64,000 nucleotides of DNA from Hyphomicrobium sulfonivorans (GTDB lineage: Bacteria > Pseudomonadota > Alphaproteobacteria > Rhizobiales > Hyphomicrobiaceae), in the NCBI RefSeq assembly GCF_013306565.1, contig NZ_PZPO01000001.1:1054001-1118000 (forward strand), given 5' to 3'. The notes beneath the pieces are model-generated. The model ran no database searches. It worked only from the letters and a program-made list of their open reading frames with translations, and was not told where the DNA came from. The translations under genes were made by a program, and so were the position numbers. Shown piece after piece: positions 1 through 8,391 of the stretch. The number at the start of each line of letters is the position of its first letter. Position 1 is the first letter of the stretch.

Positions 1-775
1 ATCGCAGCGTCACCGTCCGCCATGGCCCCGGCTGCGTATGGTGTTGGGTGCGCAATCGGTGATGTACGATTTTCAATGCGCGGCTTGTCGCCATGCGTGA
101 TTGCAGGCTTCGCGGTGCAGAGTCCGCAAGCTGCGTAGCCAGTCTTGCCCGTTGTTGCATCAATGCGAGCGGGATTGCGGCGCTGCTGGAGGGCTTGCGG
201 TTACCGGCAAGCCAGCAAAGAGCGATTGCAATTGCAGCCGCCATGCCAAATGCGCCGAGCCACGGATGCAGCCAATAGAGCGTGGTGAGGTATAGCGGCA
301 GGAACGGAAGATCACACATCGCTGCTGGCGCCGGTCCGCTCAGGAAGATGTGCAGGCGGTCCAGCTCGTGCAGGGGCGGAAGCTGGCTTGTCGGTATGGC
401 CATCACGCGGTCATCGATGGCGCGCGCACGGCGCAGGAACACATGCTGGCGTGCGGCGTCGATGCAACCCGTAATGGCGTACAGCGCCAGCATCGCACCT
501 GTGAGCTGAAGCAACAGGAGCGGATCTCCGCCCGGCACTGCATGGCTGTAAAGCAGCAGCATATAGGCGGGGCCGGTGAAGCTGAGCACGCTCACGGCCA
601 GGGTGAGGCTCCAGATCGCTATTTGATCCGCAGGCGGCAGCAGTCTCAGCAAAATCGGGATGGACTGTAAGTTCACGCGCGTGGAATTGAGTGGCTGAAA
701 ATGGATTGTGCGATGGCCAGAGCCTGAAAGCCGCGCGCGCCGTCCGGTTGGCGCCGCGTACTTGAATTCAATCAT
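1..775 (-). CDS. Type I secretion ABC transporter (PrtD-like), N-terminal part, runs off the left edge
   Basis: The minus strand is open from an ATG at 775 to the window edge, about 258 codons. The translation reads like the transmembrane part of a PrtD/HlyB-type exporter, the inner-membrane ATPase of type I secretion. Residues about 40-75 form a hydrophobic helix pair ending in a 'YMLLLYSHAVPGG' loop. A second pair near 85-105 is followed by 'LDRLHIFLSGP' and then 'CDLPFLPLYL...HPWLG', a characteristic stretch of this family. The ATP-binding domain would lie beyond the edge. A GTG at 676 (residue 34) is a possible start nearer the first helix; neither start has a clear Shine-Dalgarno. The family call is by recalled pattern, so moderately sure. 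Confidence 0.6.
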   Translation of the reverse strand, partial: MIEFKYAAPTGRRARLSGSGHRTIHFQPLNSTRVNLQSIPILLRLLPPADQIAIWSLTLAVSVLSFTGPAYMLLLYSHAVPGGDPLLLLQLTGAMLALYAITGCIDAARQHVFLRRARAIDDRVMAIPTSQLPPLHELDRLHIFLSGPAPAAMCDLPFLPLYLTTLYWLHPWLGAFGMAAAIAIALCWLAGNRKPSSSAAIPLALMQQRARLATQLADSAPRSLQSRMATSRALKIVHHRLRTQHHTQPGPWRTVTLR

Positions 776-989
776 AGGTTGTGGCGCGCACGTCAACTGT
801 ATAGTGGCTGGGCGTGTCGGTTCCGGCCTGTTTCTGCCCCGCTGTGTCCTGATCGCGCCCATCCGCAGCGATCAAAAAAGCATCGCCCCTCGCCCCTTTA
901 GTCGCGCCATGGCATAGAACCGTGGCCTGATACACGCCCTCGACGCGTTTTGCGTTGCGGTGGCGGAGCTGGGGAGGGGCGGCAAAGGG

Positions 990-2030
990 ATGGAGCAGCC
1001 ACTAACGCTTGCGGCCTATTTCAGTGGCTGGGCTGGCAGCCGACCGGCGCGTCTGGCGATTGCCGCGACCATGGAGGCTCTGGCGTCGGCGGCGGCCGAG
1101 CTGTCGGATCTGCTGGCGCTCGGCGCTCTCGCGGGGCCCATGGGCAGGCTTACCGGCCGTAAGGGCGATGTCGATGAGCAGAAAGAGATCGATCTCGTCG
1201 CCAATAACCTGCTGATCGACGTGCTGCGCAAGGCGCCGGTTGCGGCGCTGGCTTCCGAAGAGATGGAAGCGCCGTTGCTGCTGGATGCCAAGGCGCCGCT
1301 GCTGGTGGCGGTCGATCCGCTGGACGGTTCGTCCAACATCGACGCCAACGCTTCCATCGGCACCATTTTCACCGTGCTGCCCGCGTTGGAGCATAATGAA
1401 GAGCCATCGGCGTTTTTACAGCGTGGCGTAAATCAGCTTGCAGGCGGGTTCTTTCTTTATGGGCCGCAGACGGTGCTGGTTTCCACGGTTGGTGCGGGTA
1501 CGCAGATCTTCACGCTTGACCGCCGCTCCGGCACGTTTCTGCTCACGCATCCCAAGGTGGAATTGCCACTGCGGACCAGCGAGTACGCGGTCAACGATTC
1601 CAACACGCGCCATTGGGATGATCCGGTGCGCACCTACATCGATGACTGTCGCCGTGGCAAGGAAGGCCCGCGTGGGCGCGATTTCAACATGCGCTGGACC
1701 GGTTCGCCAGTGGCGGATTTCTATCGCATTCTTTCGCGTGGCGGCATCTATCTCTATCCGGGCGACAAGCGCCGCGAGTTCCGCAACGGCCGTCTACGGC
1801 TCATCTATGAAGCCAGTCCGCTGGCGTGGGTGGTCGAGCAGGCGGGCGGAGCAGCCTCAACCGGCAGGGAGCGTCTGCTGGAGGTGTCGCCGAAATCTCT
1901 GCATCAGCGCATTCCGCTGATTGCAGGATCGCGCAAAGAAGTAGAGCATGCGGCACGGTTGCATGACGGTTTGCAGATCCGTGGTGAGCGTTCGCCGTTG
2001 TTCAGTCGCAGGGGGCTTCTGCGGTTTTAA
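990..2030 (+). CDS. fbp: Class I fructose-1,6-bisphosphatase
   Basis: Cytosolic enzyme converting fructose 1,6-bisphosphate to fructose 6-phosphate in the Calvin cycle and gluconeogenesis. The 346-residue product has the class I metal-site motif DPLDGSSNID near residue 110, an acidic SEE motif just before it, and YPGDKR near residue 258 in the substrate region. Length fits the family. The ATG at 990 is preferred over a GTG at 960 because a purine-rich AAAGGG lies directly upstream and the family N-terminus begins here. It is followed 39 bp later by phosphoribulokinase, so the two probably form a cbbF-cbbP type operon. Confidence 0.93.
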   Translation: MEQPLTLAAYFSGWAGSRPARLAIAATMEALASAAAELSDLLALGALAGPMGRLTGRKGDVDEQKEIDLVANNLLIDVLRKAPVAALASEEMEAPLLLDAKAPLLVAVDPLDGSSNIDANASIGTIFTVLPALEHNEEPSAFLQRGVNQLAGGFFLYGPQTVLVSTVGAGTQIFTLDRRSGTFLLTHPKVELPLRTSEYAVNDSNTRHWDDPVRTYIDDCRRGKEGPRGRDFNMRWTGSPVADFYRILSRGGIYLYPGDKRREFRNGRLRLIYEASPLAWVVEQAGGAASTGRERLLEVSPKSLHQRIPLIAGSRKEVEHAARLHDGLQIRGERSPLFSRRGLLRF

Positions 2031-2069
2031 AAAGTTAATCAATAAATATAAGGCAGTGTTGCCACCGCT

Positions 2070-2945
2070 ATGTCAGCCAAGCATCCCATAATCTCGGTCA
2101 CAGGCTCGTCGGGCGCAGGCACAACTTCTGTCCGCCAGACGTTCGAAAACATTTTTCGCCGGGAGCACATCAGCGCCGCCTTCATCGAAGGCGATGCGTT
2201 CCATCGCTATGGCCGTGCGGAGATGGAGCAGAAAAGCGTCGAGGCGAGAGCGCAGGGCAATCTGCATTTCAGCCACTTCGGCGAGGAAGCCAATCTGCTG
2301 GCCGAGCTGGAAGATGTGTTCCGCAACTATGCCGAGAACGGGCGCGGGCGCACCCGGCATTACATCCACGATGAGCACGATGCGGTGATCCACAACGCGC
2401 CCATTGGGTCTTTCACCGAATGGGTGGATTTTCCGCGCGGCACGGATCTGCTGTTTTACGAAGGGCTGCATGGCGCCGCGGTGACACCGAACGTCAACAT
2501 CGCGCAGCATGCGGATTTGAAGATCGGCGTTGTGCCGGTCATCAATCTGGAGTGGATACAGAAACTCATCCGCGACAAATCCATTCGCGGATATTCTCAC
2601 GAAGAGTCGATTGAAGCGATCCTGACGCGCATTCCCGATTACGTGAATTATATCTGCCCGCAGTTCTCCGATACCGACATCAACTTCCAGCGCGTGCCGA
2701 CGGTCGATACGTCAAATCCGTTTGTCGCCCGCTGGATTCCCACCGCCGATGAATCGATGGTGGTGATCCGCTTCCGCGATCCGCGCGGTATCGATTTTCA
2801 GTATCTGCTGTCGATGATCCCGGGCAGCTTCATGTCGCGCGCCAACTCCATCGTCATTCCCGGCGCGAAACTGGATCTCGGCATGCAGCTCATTCTGACG
2901 CCGCACATCCTGAAGCTGGTGGAGCGGCGCCGTCGCGCGTCTTAA
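2070..2945 (+). CDS. cbbP: Phosphoribulokinase (Calvin cycle)
   Basis: ATP-dependent kinase making ribulose 1,5-bisphosphate from ribulose 5-phosphate, the reaction that feeds Rubisco. The 291-residue product has the P-loop GSSGAGTTS at about residues 12-20, an EGDAFHRYGR segment near residue 40, and the YEGLHGA and SIRGYSHEES segments of the bacterial (class I) enzyme. Length is typical of proteobacterial PRK. It lies between FBPase and ribulose-phosphate epimerase, which supplies its substrate. PRK has no common role outside the Calvin cycle, so it is the best sign of autotrophic capacity in this window. Confidence 0.95.
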   Translation: MSAKHPIISVTGSSGAGTTSVRQTFENIFRREHISAAFIEGDAFHRYGRAEMEQKSVEARAQGNLHFSHFGEEANLLAELEDVFRNYAENGRGRTRHYIHDEHDAVIHNAPIGSFTEWVDFPRGTDLLFYEGLHGAAVTPNVNIAQHADLKIGVVPVINLEWIQKLIRDKSIRGYSHEESIEAILTRIPDYVNYICPQFSDTDINFQRVPTVDTSNPFVARWIPTADESMVVIRFRDPRGIDFQYLLSMIPGSFMSRANSIVIPGAKLDLGMQLILTPHILKLVERRRRAS

Positions 2946-3084
2946 CGGTTGCCTGACCGGATTGGGGCGATCCGTCGCTAACGGTTTTTCCGCGCAGCGG
3001 GGTTTGGGTGCGAGACGCAGCCGCGCCACACCGCTAAAAGGTGCGCTGCAGGATTTTGCTTATCGCTTCTGAAGGAATGCGCAC

Positions 3085-3762
3085 ATGGCCCGCTCGGTGA
3101 CGATTGCTCCGTCCATCCTCTCGGCCGATTTCAGCCGCCTCAAGGAAGAGGTTGAAACCGTCGAGGCGGCCGGTGCGGACTGGATTCACCTTGATGTGAT
3201 GGATGGCCATTTCGTGCCCAACATCACGTTCGGGCCGCCCGTCATCAAGGCATTGCGCCCGCATTCGCAGAAGGTATTCGACGTCCACCTGATGATTGCG
3301 CCCGCCGATCCATATCTGGCGGCATTCGCTGATGCTGGCGCGGACATCATCACCGTTCACGCTGAAGCAGGGCCGCATCTCGACCGCTCGCTGCAGACCA
3401 TCCGCGCGCTGGGCAAGAAAGCGGGCGTGTCGCTCAATCCAGCGACGCCGGAGGAAGTCATCTCCTACGTGCTGGATCGTCTCGATCTCGTCCTGCTGAT
3501 GACCGTAAACCCCGGCTTCGGCGGTCAGAGCTTCATTCCGGCGGTGGTCGAGAAGATCCGTCGCGTGAAGGCAATGATTGGCGATCGCCCAATCGACATC
3601 GAGATCGACGGCGGCGTGACGCCTGAAACCGCAGGTCTGGTTACGGCGGCGGGCGCCAATGTGCTGGTGGCCGGTTCAGCGGTGTTCAAGGGCGGCACGC
3701 GTCAATCCTACGCCGCTAACATCGACGCCATTCGTGCCGCAGGCGATGCCGCCATCAAGTGA
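3085..3762 (+). CDS. rpe: Ribulose-phosphate 3-epimerase
   Basis: Interconverts xylulose 5-phosphate and ribulose 5-phosphate in the pentose phosphate and Calvin pathways. The 225-residue TIM barrel shows the family hallmarks: PSILSADF at the N-terminus, [12 protein letters not shown] with the metal-binding His and Asp, VNPGFGGQ and EIDGGV near the C-terminus. The ATG at 3085 follows a GAAGGA ribosome site. Third gene of the left-end carbon block, 139 bp after phosphoribulokinase on the same strand, so it could also be cbbE. Confidence 0.95.
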   Translation: MARSVTIAPSILSADFSRLKEEVETVEAAGADWIHLDVMDGHFVPNITFGPPVIKALRPHSQKVFDVHLMIAPADPYLAAFADAGADIITVHAEAGPHLDRSLQTIRALGKKAGVSLNPATPEEVISYVLDRLDLVLLMTVNPGFGGQSFIPAVVEKIRRVKAMIGDRPIDIEIDGGVTPETAGLVTAAGANVLVAGSAVFKGGTRQSYAANIDAIRAAGDAAIK

Positions 3763-3848
3763 TGCGCGCCATGGAGCGTTGCGGATTTTTGCGGCGGGAG
3801 ATGCAGGGGCTCCGTTCAGCCGCGCGCTGCCGTTCGCCGTGCGGCGGA

Positions 3849-4619
3849 TCAGATTTTCCAGCCTGAGTGGATGGCCGCGACGCCGCCGGTGAGATTGCGA
3901 TAGCTCACGCGCGCAAATCCAGCATCGCGGATCATGCCGGCGAACCGTTCCTGATTGGGGAACTTGCGGATGCTCTCCACCAGATAGCGATAGGAATCTC
4001 CGTCGCCCGCAACCGCCTGTCCCAGTCGCGGAATGACTTCAAACGAATGGAAGTCATAGAGGCGATCGAGGATCGGCGTCTGCACCTCTGAAAACTCGAG
4101 ACACAGAAAGCGTCCGCCGAACTTGAGCACGCGATAAGCTTCGGCCAGCGCATTGTCGATGTGCGTGACGTTGCGGATGCCGAACGCGATCGTGTAGGCG
4201 TCGAATGCGCCGCTTTCGAACGGCAGCACCTCAGCGTTGCCCTCCACCAGTTCGATGCGGTTCTGCAAGCCCGCTTCAGTGACGCGCCGTTGGCCGACAG
4301 CCAGCATCTCCGGGCTGATGTCGCACAGCACCGCGGTCGCGTTGGGGCCGCTTTTGGTCGCGTAACGCAGGCTGATGTCGCCGGTGCCGCCAGCCACATC
4401 CAGCAGCCGGAATGGCGTTGCGCCGCGCGGCGGGTTCAGCTCATTGATGAAGTCGCTTTTCCAAAGCCGGTGCAGCCCGCCCGACATCAGGTCGTTCATC
4501 ACGTCATAGCGATCCGCCACGGCGGCAAATACGCCGTTGACGAGGCCCTGACGCTGCTCGGCCTCGACATCGCGGAAGCCAAAGGTGGTGGATGTGTCGT
4601 TCGGAGATGCGTTGCTCAT
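3849..4619 (-). CDS. ubiE: Demethylmenaquinone/2-polyprenylbenzoquinol C-methyltransferase
   Basis: SAM-dependent C-methyltransferase of ubiquinone (and menaquinone) biosynthesis. The 256-residue product has the UbiE signature start (FGFRDV...[22 protein letters not shown]), the SAM-binding glycine loop [11 protein letters not shown] near residue 75, and the family stretch FGIRNVTH followed by [11 protein letters not shown]. It is convergent with rpe and divergent from mutM, a neighbourhood common in alphaproteobacteria next to the dnaA region. No strong ribosome site precedes the ATG at 4619. Confidence 0.94.
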   Translation of the reverse strand: MSNASPNDTSTTFGFRDVEAEQRQGLVNGVFAAVADRYDVMNDLMSGGLHRLWKSDFINELNPPRGATPFRLLDVAGGTGDISLRYATKSGPNATAVLCDISPEMLAVGQRRVTEAGLQNRIELVEGNAEVLPFESGAFDAYTIAFGIRNVTHIDNALAEAYRVLKFGGRFLCLEFSEVQTPILDRLYDFHSFEVIPRLGQAVAGDGDSYRYLVESIRKFPNQERFAGMIRDAGFARVSYRNLTGGVAAIHSGWKI

Positions 4620-4702
4620 GGCGGCACCATAGCTAAGCCCGCGAGGCCGCGCTATGCTCCGTGCTGCCTCAGCCTCAAGCCAGCCCTAACAAGTCGCTTA
4701 TC

Positions 4703-5596
4703 ATGCCGGAATTGCCCGAAGTCGAAACCGTACGCCGTGGTCTGGTGCCCGCGATGGTGGGGCACGCCATCGAGCATGTGGAGCAGCGGCGGCCGGACCT
4801 GCGCTTCCCGTTGCCGCAGAACTTCGCCGGCCGGCTGAAGGGCCGCACGATTGAGCGGCTGGAGCGGCGCGGCAAGTATCTGCTGGCGCACCTTTCCGAC
4901 GGCGCGTTGCTGCTGATGCATCTCGGCATGACCGGCAGCTTCCTCATCAGCCACAGCGAGAAGGCGCGCGGCAAGAAAATCAGCCGCAGCGGCAAGCTGG
5001 TGGCGCCCACCAGCCGGGGGACGCACGACCACGTCGTGTTCCATATGAGCGATGGGGCGACCGTCACCTACAATGATCCACGGCGCTTCGGCTTTATGCT
5101 TCTGGTTGAGCCGGAGGAGCGCGACACCCATCCCATGTTGCGTCAGCTCGGCATCGAACCGCTGGGCGAGGAACTGACCGCGGCGCATCTTGCGGCCAAG
5201 GCGCATGGCAAGCGCACCGACCTGAAGGCGTTTCTGCTCGATCAGCGCATCATCGCGGGGCTGGGCAACATCTACGTGTGCGAGGCGCTGTATCGCGCGC
5301 ATCTGCTGCCGACGCGTGGCGCAGCCACCATCGCGACGGCCACGGGCAAGCCAACCCCGAAGGCTGAGGCGCTGGTTACGGCGATACGCGATGTGCTGAA
5401 TGATGCCATCGGTGCGGGTGGCTCATCGCTGCGTGATTACCGCCATACCGATGGCAAGCTGGGCTACTTCCAGCACCGGTTCGCCGTCTACAATCGGGCT
5501 GGCAAAAAATGTCCGCGCGAGGGTTGCGGCGGAACGATTGAGCGTCTGGTGCAGAGCGGCCGTTCGACGTTCTACTGCCCGCGTTGCCAGCGCTGA
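4703..5596 (+). CDS. mutM: Formamidopyrimidine-DNA glycosylase (8-oxoguanine excision)
   Basis: Bifunctional glycosylase/AP lyase removing 8-oxoguanine and formamidopyrimidines. The start is fixed by the family N-terminus MPELPEVE, whose Pro after the Met is the catalytic nucleophile and whose Glu is the acid; an upstream in-frame ATG at 4661 would bury this proline. The product is 298 residues, with the central helix-two-turn-helix (DQRIIAGLGNIYVCEALY) and a C-terminal zinc finger with four cysteines (KKCPREGC...FYCPRC). All key residues are present. Confidence 0.97.
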   Translation: MPELPEVETVRRGLVPAMVGHAIEHVEQRRPDLRFPLPQNFAGRLKGRTIERLERRGKYLLAHLSDGALLLMHLGMTGSFLISHSEKARGKKISRSGKLVAPTSRGTHDHVVFHMSDGATVTYNDPRRFGFMLLVEPEERDTHPMLRQLGIEPLGEELTAAHLAAKAHGKRTDLKAFLLDQRIIAGLGNIYVCEALYRAHLLPTRGAATIATATGKPTPKAEALVTAIRDVLNDAIGAGGSSLRDYRHTDGKLGYFQHRFAVYNRAGKKCPREGCGGTIERLVQSGRSTFYCPRCQR

Positions 5597-5610
5597 TTGA
5601 TGGCGGCGCG

Positions 5611-6231
5611 TTACGCTGCCGCTTGCCGGAGCAGGCGTCGATACGTCAGCCAGGAAAACAGCGATAGCAGTGCAATCGTGATGCCGCCGGCCAGAAATAC
5701 ATTATTGGCGGCCCAGTCGTTTTTGATGGTGTTGAGCGCGCCGGTGCCGATGAGATATGCCAGCCCTGCAATCGCGGCGATGCCTTGCAGCAGCGTCATG
5801 CGGGCAAGAGTTTGCAGCGCCGATTGCGTTGGCTGTTTGTCGCCGCGGCCCAGAAGAACATGCGCGCATCCGTATGCGATCGCCGCCAGCAGCGCCATCG
5901 CTGCACCATACTGCCACCAGTGGCGCCAGTTGAGATCCGACAACCCGTAGATGCTGAACATCGCCGCCGCGCCCCAGCTGTAAGCTGTGATTGTGAGCAG
6001 CGAGTTGTTCCAGCCCCAGGTGCGTCCGGCGGAGGAGAGCGTTGCGCCGTTCCATAACGGCAGGTTGACGCGCAGCGCCGACATCAGCACCTGCGCCGAG
6101 AACAGTGCGACAGCGAGCCCCATCACAACGGATGAGTGCCGATTGGCCGCCGACACGCAGATGAGGATGCTGACGACGAAGGCAAGTAGCACGGCGGGCA
6201 ACAGAAGCCGCTGGCGTGGTCCGGTGGGCAT
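5611..6231 (-). CDS. Membrane protein of unknown function, paralogue of the next gene
   Basis: 206 residues with about six hydrophobic segments and few polar stretches, so an inner-membrane protein. I do not recognise a named family. Landmarks are WRHWWQYGAAMALLA in the middle and NDWAANNVFLAGGI near the C-terminus. Both have counterparts in the protein at 6297-6875 (WHEWWQYVLAG and PDWAANAIFFFGA), so the two look like diverged tandem duplicates in a two-gene operon, this one second. It converges with mutM, ending 14 bp away. Confidence 0.7.
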   Translation of the reverse strand: MPTGPRQRLLLPAVLLAFVVSILICVSAANRHSSVVMGLAVALFSAQVLMSALRVNLPLWNGATLSSAGRTWGWNNSLLTITAYSWGAAAMFSIYGLSDLNWRHWWQYGAAMALLAAIAYGCAHVLLGRGDKQPTQSALQTLARMTLLQGIAAIAGLAYLIGTGALNTIKNDWAANNVFLAGGITIALLSLFSWLTYRRLLRQAAA

Positions 6232-6296
6232 CTGTTGCTTCCGTTTTTGCGTCTGTGGTTGGAGCGGTGATGGTCAGCGAATGACGATGTAACGCG

Positions 6297-6875
6297 TCAG
6301 GCGCGGCGCGCCTGCGGTCCCCAGAGCGCATAACCGCTCAGTACTGCGAGGGCGGCGGCGCCAAAAAAGAAGATGGCATTGGCAGCCCAGTCCGGCTCGC
6401 TCGGATCGCGCGGCATCTTATTGTCGATATACATCCCGACCATGGCGATGATCATGCCGGCAAACTGGCCGATGGTGAGGTAGCGGGCGATCTTCAGCAT
6501 CGGCTCGTCGGTGCGACCTGCCGCAGCATCCTTGCCCATCATGGCTGCAAAGCCGAGGCACAGCGCCGCAACGCCAAGGCCAGCCAGCACGTATTGCCAC
6601 CATTCATGCCAGCTCAGGACGAGCTGATAGGTGAACAGCATGCACAGGCCGGCCCAGGCCCAGACCAGTCCCATCGAGCTGGAGGTGCTGCCTGCCAGAG
6701 CCGCTTCACCCGCGCCCGCGGCCACCAGGCGGCGGCGCTGCCAGATGCCCAGAAGCGCGAAAACGAGGCAGGTCAAGGCGATAACGAGCATGTGGGTTTC
6801 CTGGCCCTGGAGGGTGCTCCACGTGACGGCGGCTGTGCCTACCAAAAGAGTTAAGATCCAAAGCCAAGCCGACAT
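6297..6875 (-). CDS. Membrane protein of unknown function, first of a paralogous pair
   Basis: 192 residues with about six predicted membrane segments, beginning with a hydrophobic helix after MSAWLW. It shares WxxWWQY and DWAANxxF(F/L) with the downstream gene at the same relative positions, pointing to a duplication. The 65-bp gap and shared strand suggest co-transcription. No catalytic motif is visible. It is divergent from rpsT; its promoter should lie in 6876-6980. Confidence 0.7.
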   Translation of the reverse strand: MSAWLWILTLLVGTAAVTWSTLQGQETHMLVIALTCLVFALLGIWQRRRLVAAGAGEAALAGSTSSSMGLVWAWAGLCMLFTYQLVLSWHEWWQYVLAGLGVAALCLGFAAMMGKDAAAGRTDEPMLKIARYLTIGQFAGMIIAMVGMYIDNKMPRDPSEPDWAANAIFFFGAAALAVLSGYALWGPQARRA

Positions 6876-6981
6876 CGTGCCTCCTGCAGGGTTGTTAAGT
6901 ATTCAGTAACCGTGGCTAGGAGAGCCTTGGGTTAAGCGTTCTGGCAAGTCCCATAAGATACTTGTCAGTGTGCGAGCGCCG

Positions 6982-7010
6982 TTGACCCTACACTTTGTCG
7001 CGTCTATACG
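6982..7010 (+). promoter_or_regulatory. Sigma-70 type promoter for rpsT
   Basis: TTGACC at 6982-6987 and TATACG at 7005-7010, separated by exactly 17 bp, about 140 bp upstream of the rpsT start. The resulting leader includes a GC-rich inverted repeat around 7070-7095, where S20 autoregulation could act; that role is inferred only from the situation in E. coli. Confidence 0.6.
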
Positions 7011-7148
7011 AACGCTCATGATGCCGCTCGTAGCTCCGTGCTCCGGGCGGCCAGCGCGTTTGGGCCGAGCCGCCTTTGGGGGCGAGCGGCCCGGCTAACA
7101 ACGCCCGCCGTCAGGAGATGGCAGGGTGATCTAGAGGAACGAAGGACT

Positions 7149-7415
7149 ATGGCCAATACGAAGTCGGCACAGAAGGCGGCACGTCAGACGCTCCGCCGCA
7201 CGGCAGTGAACAAATCCCGCACCTCGCGTGCGCGCACCGCTGTGCGCTCGATGGAAGAAGCTATCGCTTCCGGTAATCAGGCTGACGCCGCTGCCGCACT
7301 GCGCAGCACTTCGTCCGTGCTGGCACGCTCTGCTCAGAAGGGCGTTCTGAACAAGAAGACGGCGAGCCGGAAAATCTCTCGTCTCGCTGCCCGCGTGAAG
7401 GCAATGGCGAACTAA
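7149..7415 (+). CDS. rpsT: 30S ribosomal protein S20
   Basis: Small basic 16S rRNA-binding protein of the 30S subunit. The 88-residue product starts [17 protein letters not shown], is rich in Lys/Arg/Ala and ends with the helical [11 protein letters not shown], as expected for S20. The start is fixed by family alignment and by the GAGGAACGAAGG purine tract upstream; a longer frame from 7038 is not credible. It is followed by two terminators and sits beside the candidate origin, as in many alphaproteobacteria. Confidence 0.97.
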   Translation: MANTKSAQKAARQTLRRTAVNKSRTSRARTAVRSMEEAIASGNQADAAAALRSTSSVLARSAQKGVLNKKTASRKISRLAARVKAMAN

Positions 7416-7421
7416 GAAATC

Positions 7422-7443
7422 GGCCCCCGAAAGGGGGCCTTTT
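7422..7443 (+). terminator. Rho-independent terminator of rpsT
   Basis: Stem GGCCCCC / GGGGGCC with a GAAA tetraloop, followed by TTTT, starting 7 bp after the rpsT stop codon. Confidence 0.9.
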
Positions 7444-7452
7444 CATTTCCAG

Positions 7453-7497
7453 AGCGCGCGATCCGGCGGCATCGGATCGCGCGCTTTAGTTTTTTTT
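7453..7497 (+). terminator. Second, stronger terminator after rpsT
   Basis: A perfect 13-bp stem (AGCGCGCGATCCG at 7453-7465 with its complement at 7473-7485), a 7-nt loop, then TTAGTTTTTTTT. Together with the previous hairpin it would shield the candidate origin from rpsT transcription. Confidence 0.9.
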
Positions 7498-7499
7498 GA

Positions 7500-8340
7500 C
7501 TGGCCGCATTTTCTTGCGACGAACTTGGTATCCACTGCGTCGGAAAATGCTCCGCGCTACCGGTCGCAAGGCTACCGATATCTGCGCCATGATCTCCGGC
7601 GCGTGTCGACGTTTTAGCGGACTCGTAGAGAGCACCAACGGAGTGTTCCGATCCGCGCCATGCGCAAGATGCCCAATCATCATCGGTCTGTGCCGCATCG
7701 ATCAGCTTGCATCGCGCTGGTCGTCGATCTCCGCACAATCTACTTGCAATGACAGGATCGCGCAGCGCAGCGAGAAGATCCGCGCGTCGGCTGTGGTGCG
7801 GTAACTACGCAACAGCGGTGACACGCGATCCACTTCTCGCACACGAGTCGCGAACAGCCATAAGTGACGGATTCCACAGCAGTTGATCGTCACGCACTGA
7901 AGCGGCTTCGCACATCGCGTCTTAAAAAGCGCGACAACAGCTCAATCTAAAAATGATGTTTCGTGCATGTAGCGGAGGAGAAGTTTTGTCGGCGTCTGGA
8001 CATGTGTTCGAGTGCTTTGCAAATCAGCAACTTGCTCAAATGACTATCCACAGAAGCTGCAGCAGATGCACAGGATATCCACCGCTTCACACTTCGTTGC
8101 ACGCTGCTGCAACCGGCCATTTGCGCACCCGATGCGCTTGCTTAACGCACAGTTAAGGGCTACGGTTCTGAAGGTCGACGGGCGGAACTTATCCAGTAGT
8201 TCATGAGCCAGTCGCCGCCAGGTTTGTATAGTGCCGCGTCCTGGTTTTACCGAAGCTTAGTAGCGTTGCTTGCGTCGCTTTTCAGATTGTCATCTGGAAG
8301 GTGAGGGAGCCGTTTTCTAGTCACGCTAGTTGTGTGAGCA
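7500..8340. other. Candidate chromosomal replication origin (oriC)
   Basis: About 840 bp without a convincing gene between the rpsT terminators and the rhodanese/dnaA genes. DnaA-box-like nonamers, all in one orientation, are GTATCCACT (7528), CGATCCACT (7826), GATTCCACA (7870), CTATCCACA (8044), ATATCCACC (8075) and TTATCCAGT (8189). An A/T-rich stretch at about 7918-7965 could be the unwinding element. A perfect CtrA-type site lies at 8142. Several boxes deviate from the consensus by two or more bases, so the call rests on clustering, the gene-free span and location next to dnaA. GC skew and origin mapping cannot be done here. Confidence 0.5.
8142..8156. promoter_or_regulatory. CtrA-type binding site TTAA-N7-TTAA
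   Basis: Two TTAA half-sites at 8142-8145 and 8153-8156 separated by exactly 7 bp, the consensus for the alphaproteobacterial cell-cycle regulator CtrA. It falls inside the candidate origin, between DnaA-box-like sites, as CtrA sites do in the Caulobacter origin. Confidence 0.6.
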
Positions 8341-8391
8341 GACTAACTGGGGGCGCTGTCTAAAGCGCGGTCTGTGAGTTGGAGGACGAAA

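Noticed and set aside
93-670. Plus-strand small frames at the left end
   Set aside because: They are antisense to the minus-strand exporter fragment, which has recognisable family features; the plus-strand translations have none.
7496-8206. Several short frames on both strands between rpsT and the rhodanese
   Set aside because: Composition is irregular, none has a good ribosome site or motif, and the region carries origin-like sites instead.
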